Below, in pieces: positions 62,531-64,000 of a DNA stretch of 64,000 nucleotides. Made by a program: the position numbers and the translations under genes. The notes under the pieces were generated by a model, which worked only from the letters and a program-made list of their open reading frames with translations, did not search any database and had not been told where the DNA came from. The DNA is from Pseudomonadaceae bacterium. Lineage in GTDB: Bacteria; Pseudomonadota; Gammaproteobacteria; Pseudomonadales; Pseudomonadaceae. Every line of letters begins with the position of its first letter. Position 1 is the stretch's first letter. The DNA lies in assembly GCA_019745275.1 (NCBI GenBank), contig JAIETJ010000062.1:1-64000 (forward strand). The letters run 5' to 3'.

Positions 62531-62550
62531 CGCCCCTCTTTTAAGGGGCG
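62531..62550 (-). other. hairpin just after the upstream flagellin stop
   Basis: CGCCCCT and AGGGGCG form a 7-bp stem with a six-base loop, 14 bases after the stop codon. No T tract follows on the minus strand. It may protect the 3' end of the mRNA ahead of the terminator at 62461-62494. Confidence 0.5.
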
Positions 62551-62563
62551 GAATGCGGACTAT

Positions 62564-63742
62564 TTACTGCTGCAACAGACTCAGCACAGCCTGCGGCAAC
62601 TGGTTGGCCTGCGCCAAGATCGAAGTGCCCGCCTGCTGCAGTATCTGATTTTTGGTCAGCTCAGTGGTCTCTAGCGCAAAATCGGTATCACGAATACGAC
62701 TGCGCGCAGCAGAGGCATTCTCAGCAATGTTCTGCAAGTTGGAGATCGTACTCTCGAAGCGATTTTGCACCGCACCCAGCTCGGCGCGCTGTGAATCAAT
62801 GATGTTGAGCGCCTGATCGATCACTATCACCATTTGCTGAGCGTTTGGCGCACTGAGAATATCCTCAGCTGCGATGTCACTCACTACCGCCACCGCTGAT
62901 GCAGTTATGTTAGTAAAACCCAAGCCAGTCGCGGTGCTGGCGAAAGCTACGTTACCAACGTTGTTAACAGGAGGCGTTTCTGAGTTGTACTGAGAAAGAA
63001 TCTCCAGCCCGCCAGTGCTGTTGGTATAAGCAAACACTCCATTGTTGCTGTCGTTGATTGCCTTGATTGCCAACTCTTGGCCTTGCGCTGCAGTGGCTCC
63101 GGAAGTCACATCAAACGCCAATGTAACTGCGCTAGCGGTGCCCGCAGGGTTAACGTTAAGGGTAATGGTTACGGTCCCTGAGGTGCTGGCTGGGCCTGTA
63201 GCGGCTGCACCCGACTGAGTGTAAAAGTCCCCTCGCAGACCTGCAGGACCAGCATCTTTAAGCGACACGCTAATGGTTTCATTGGCTGCCGCACCGACCT
63301 GGAAAGCAGCTGTTCCAAAACTTCCATCGAGCAATTTTTTACCACCGAAAGTGGTGGTATTACTGATCCGCTCCAGTTCGTTTTGCAACTGAACGACTTC
63401 TTCATTCAACGCTTTACGTTCAGATGGGCCGTTACTACCGTTGGCCGACTGCAAAGCCAAATCACGCATACGCTGCAGCACATTGGTCGTCTGCTGCAAG
63501 GCACCTTCAGCCGTCTGCGCTAACGATATACCGTCACTGGCGTTACGGGTGGCAACGTTCAAACCGTTAACCTGGCTGGTTAGACGGTTAGAAATCTGCA
63601 AGCCAGCCGCATCATCCTTGGCACTATTGATGCGATATCCGGTGGACAATCTTTGCAGGGAGATATCCAGCGCTTTAGACGATATGTTCAGGTTACGCTG
63701 AGTGTTCAGCGAGGCTACGTTGGTATTGACTGTCAAGGCCAT
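62564..63742 (-). CDS. fliC: flagellin, upstream copy
   Basis: A 392-residue filament subunit with the same conserved ends as its neighbour ([20 protein letters not shown]...; [13 protein letters not shown] at the C-terminus) and a different variable middle (about 165-295). Conserved ends are nearly identical to the other copy, so the pair arose by tandem duplication. GGAGGAAGAGACC lies before the ATG. Its sigma28-like promoter (63780-63806) is a weaker match than that of the downstream copy. Confidence 0.95.
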   Translation of the reverse strand: MALTVNTNVASLNTQRNLNISSKALDISLQRLSTGYRINSAKDDAAGLQISNRLTSQVNGLNVATRNASDGISLAQTAEGALQQTTNVLQRMRDLALQSANGSNGPSERKALNEEVVQLQNELERISNTTTFGGKKLLDGSFGTAAFQVGAAANETISVSLKDAGPAGLRGDFYTQSGAAATGPASTSGTVTITLNVNPAGTASAVTLAFDVTSGATAAQGQELAIKAINDSNNGVFAYTNSTGGLEILSQYNSETPPVNNVGNVAFASTATGLGFTNITASAVAVVSDIAAEDILSAPNAQQMVIVIDQALNIIDSQRAELGAVQNRFESTISNLQNIAENASAARSRIRDTDFALETTELTKNQILQQAGTSILAQANQLPQAVLSLLQQ

Positions 63743-63779
63743 GGTCTCTTCCTCCAGAGATTAGTGCTTAGTCCGCCCA

Positions 63780-63806
63780 GATAAGGCGCTGCGGGCCGTT
63801 CTCTTA
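63780..63806 (-). promoter_or_regulatory. candidate sigma28 promoter of the upstream flagellin
   Basis: On the minus strand TAAGAGAA (63799-63806), 11 bases, GCCTTATC (63780-63787). Spacing is exact and the key TAA and GCC are kept, but several other positions deviate from TAAAGTTT-N11-GCCGATAA. Confidence 0.55.
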
Positions 63807-63926
63807 AGCGAGGCCCTAGGCACGCAATGTGCCGACATACACTGAGATAGCCAAAACCATGCCAACTCCAAAAACTATTGATTACTCCTTTAAATACAGC
63901 ACGTTAGAATTCATCAAAAATGCATC

Positions 63927-63942
63927 CGGCAATCCCTTGCCG
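63927..63942 (-). terminator. possible terminator of a gene to the right of the window
   Basis: CGGCAA-TCCC-TTGCCG forms a 6-bp stem; on the minus strand GATGCATTTTTGATG follows, with five T eight bases after the stem. The rest of 63743-64000 shows only the flagellin leader and promoter and no coding sequence. Confidence 0.35.
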
Positions 63943-64000
63943 CTTTCCGCCATAATTTTGCCGCGGCATATTGGGTAACCCAAACGTCAGTCCGGCAGCC

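Overview
The window reads as a chromosomal segment of a Pseudomonas-type gammaproteobacterium. The evidence is gene order: gacA-uvrC-pgsA-tRNA-Gly-tRNA-Cys-tRNA-Leu, a complete ccmABCDEFGHI operon, and a polar-flagellum/chemotaxis locus with the Pseudomonas regulators FleQ, FleS, FleR, FleN, FlhF and FliA in the usual order. No species is claimed.

Layout. (1) 1-5053 is the right-hand end of an integrated element, probably a prophage: a run of short plus-strand genes, mostly unrecognised and often overlapping by ATGA or TGATG, ending in a DUF4224 excisionase-like gene and a tyrosine integrase that abuts the 3' end of tRNA-Leu. The other end of the element lies left of the window. (2) 5091-8738 holds three tRNA genes, each followed by a hairpin, then pgsA, uvrC and gacA on the minus strand. 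(3) 8916-13702 is a loose group: an aldo-keto reductase, a DEDD-type 3'-5' exoribonuclease-like protein, two unrecognised genes (one with DHH-phosphoesterase-like motifs), a CAP-domain protein and a GNAT acetyltransferase. (4) 13755-21076 is a minus-strand cytochrome c maturation operon, ccmA to ccmI, with a small lipoprotein gene at its end. ccmD codes for only 58 residues. (5) 21266-23142 is a divergent plus-strand pair: a FliK-like protein and a stand-alone FlhB C-terminal domain. (6) 23306-63742 is one long minus-strand flagellar and chemotaxis region.

The flagellar region, in its direction of transcription (right to left), reads: two flagellins, flaG, fliD, fliS, fliS2, fliT, fleQ, fleS, fleR, fliEFGHIJ, hsbA-hsbR-hptB, fliK, fliLMNOPQR, flhB, flhA, flhF, fleN, fliA, cheY, cheZ, cheA, cheB, motC, motD, parC, parP, cheW and a DUF2802 gene. 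I could place candidate sigma54 sites (TGGCAC-N5-TTGCW type) before fliE, fleS, fliK, fliL and flhA, with a degenerate one before fliD. Candidate sigma28 (FliA) sites lie before both flagellins, the second fliS and parP. This matches the known Pseudomonas hierarchy: FleQ with sigma54 drives early basal-body and export genes and fleSR, FleR drives middle genes, and FliA drives flagellin and chemotaxis genes. FlhF and FleN set flagellar place and number; ParC and ParP place chemotaxis arrays at the pole; the HptB-HsbR-HsbA switch sits inside the locus.

No stretch longer than about 300 bases lacks a gene or a recognisable RNA or regulatory element. No CRISPR array, insertion sequence or rRNA gene was seen. 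The most novel-looking parts are the 10.0-11.9 kb group with the DHH-like protein, the non-canonically started ORF at 496-690, the tandem motif repeats in CheA, and the inverted repeats placed over regulatory sites.
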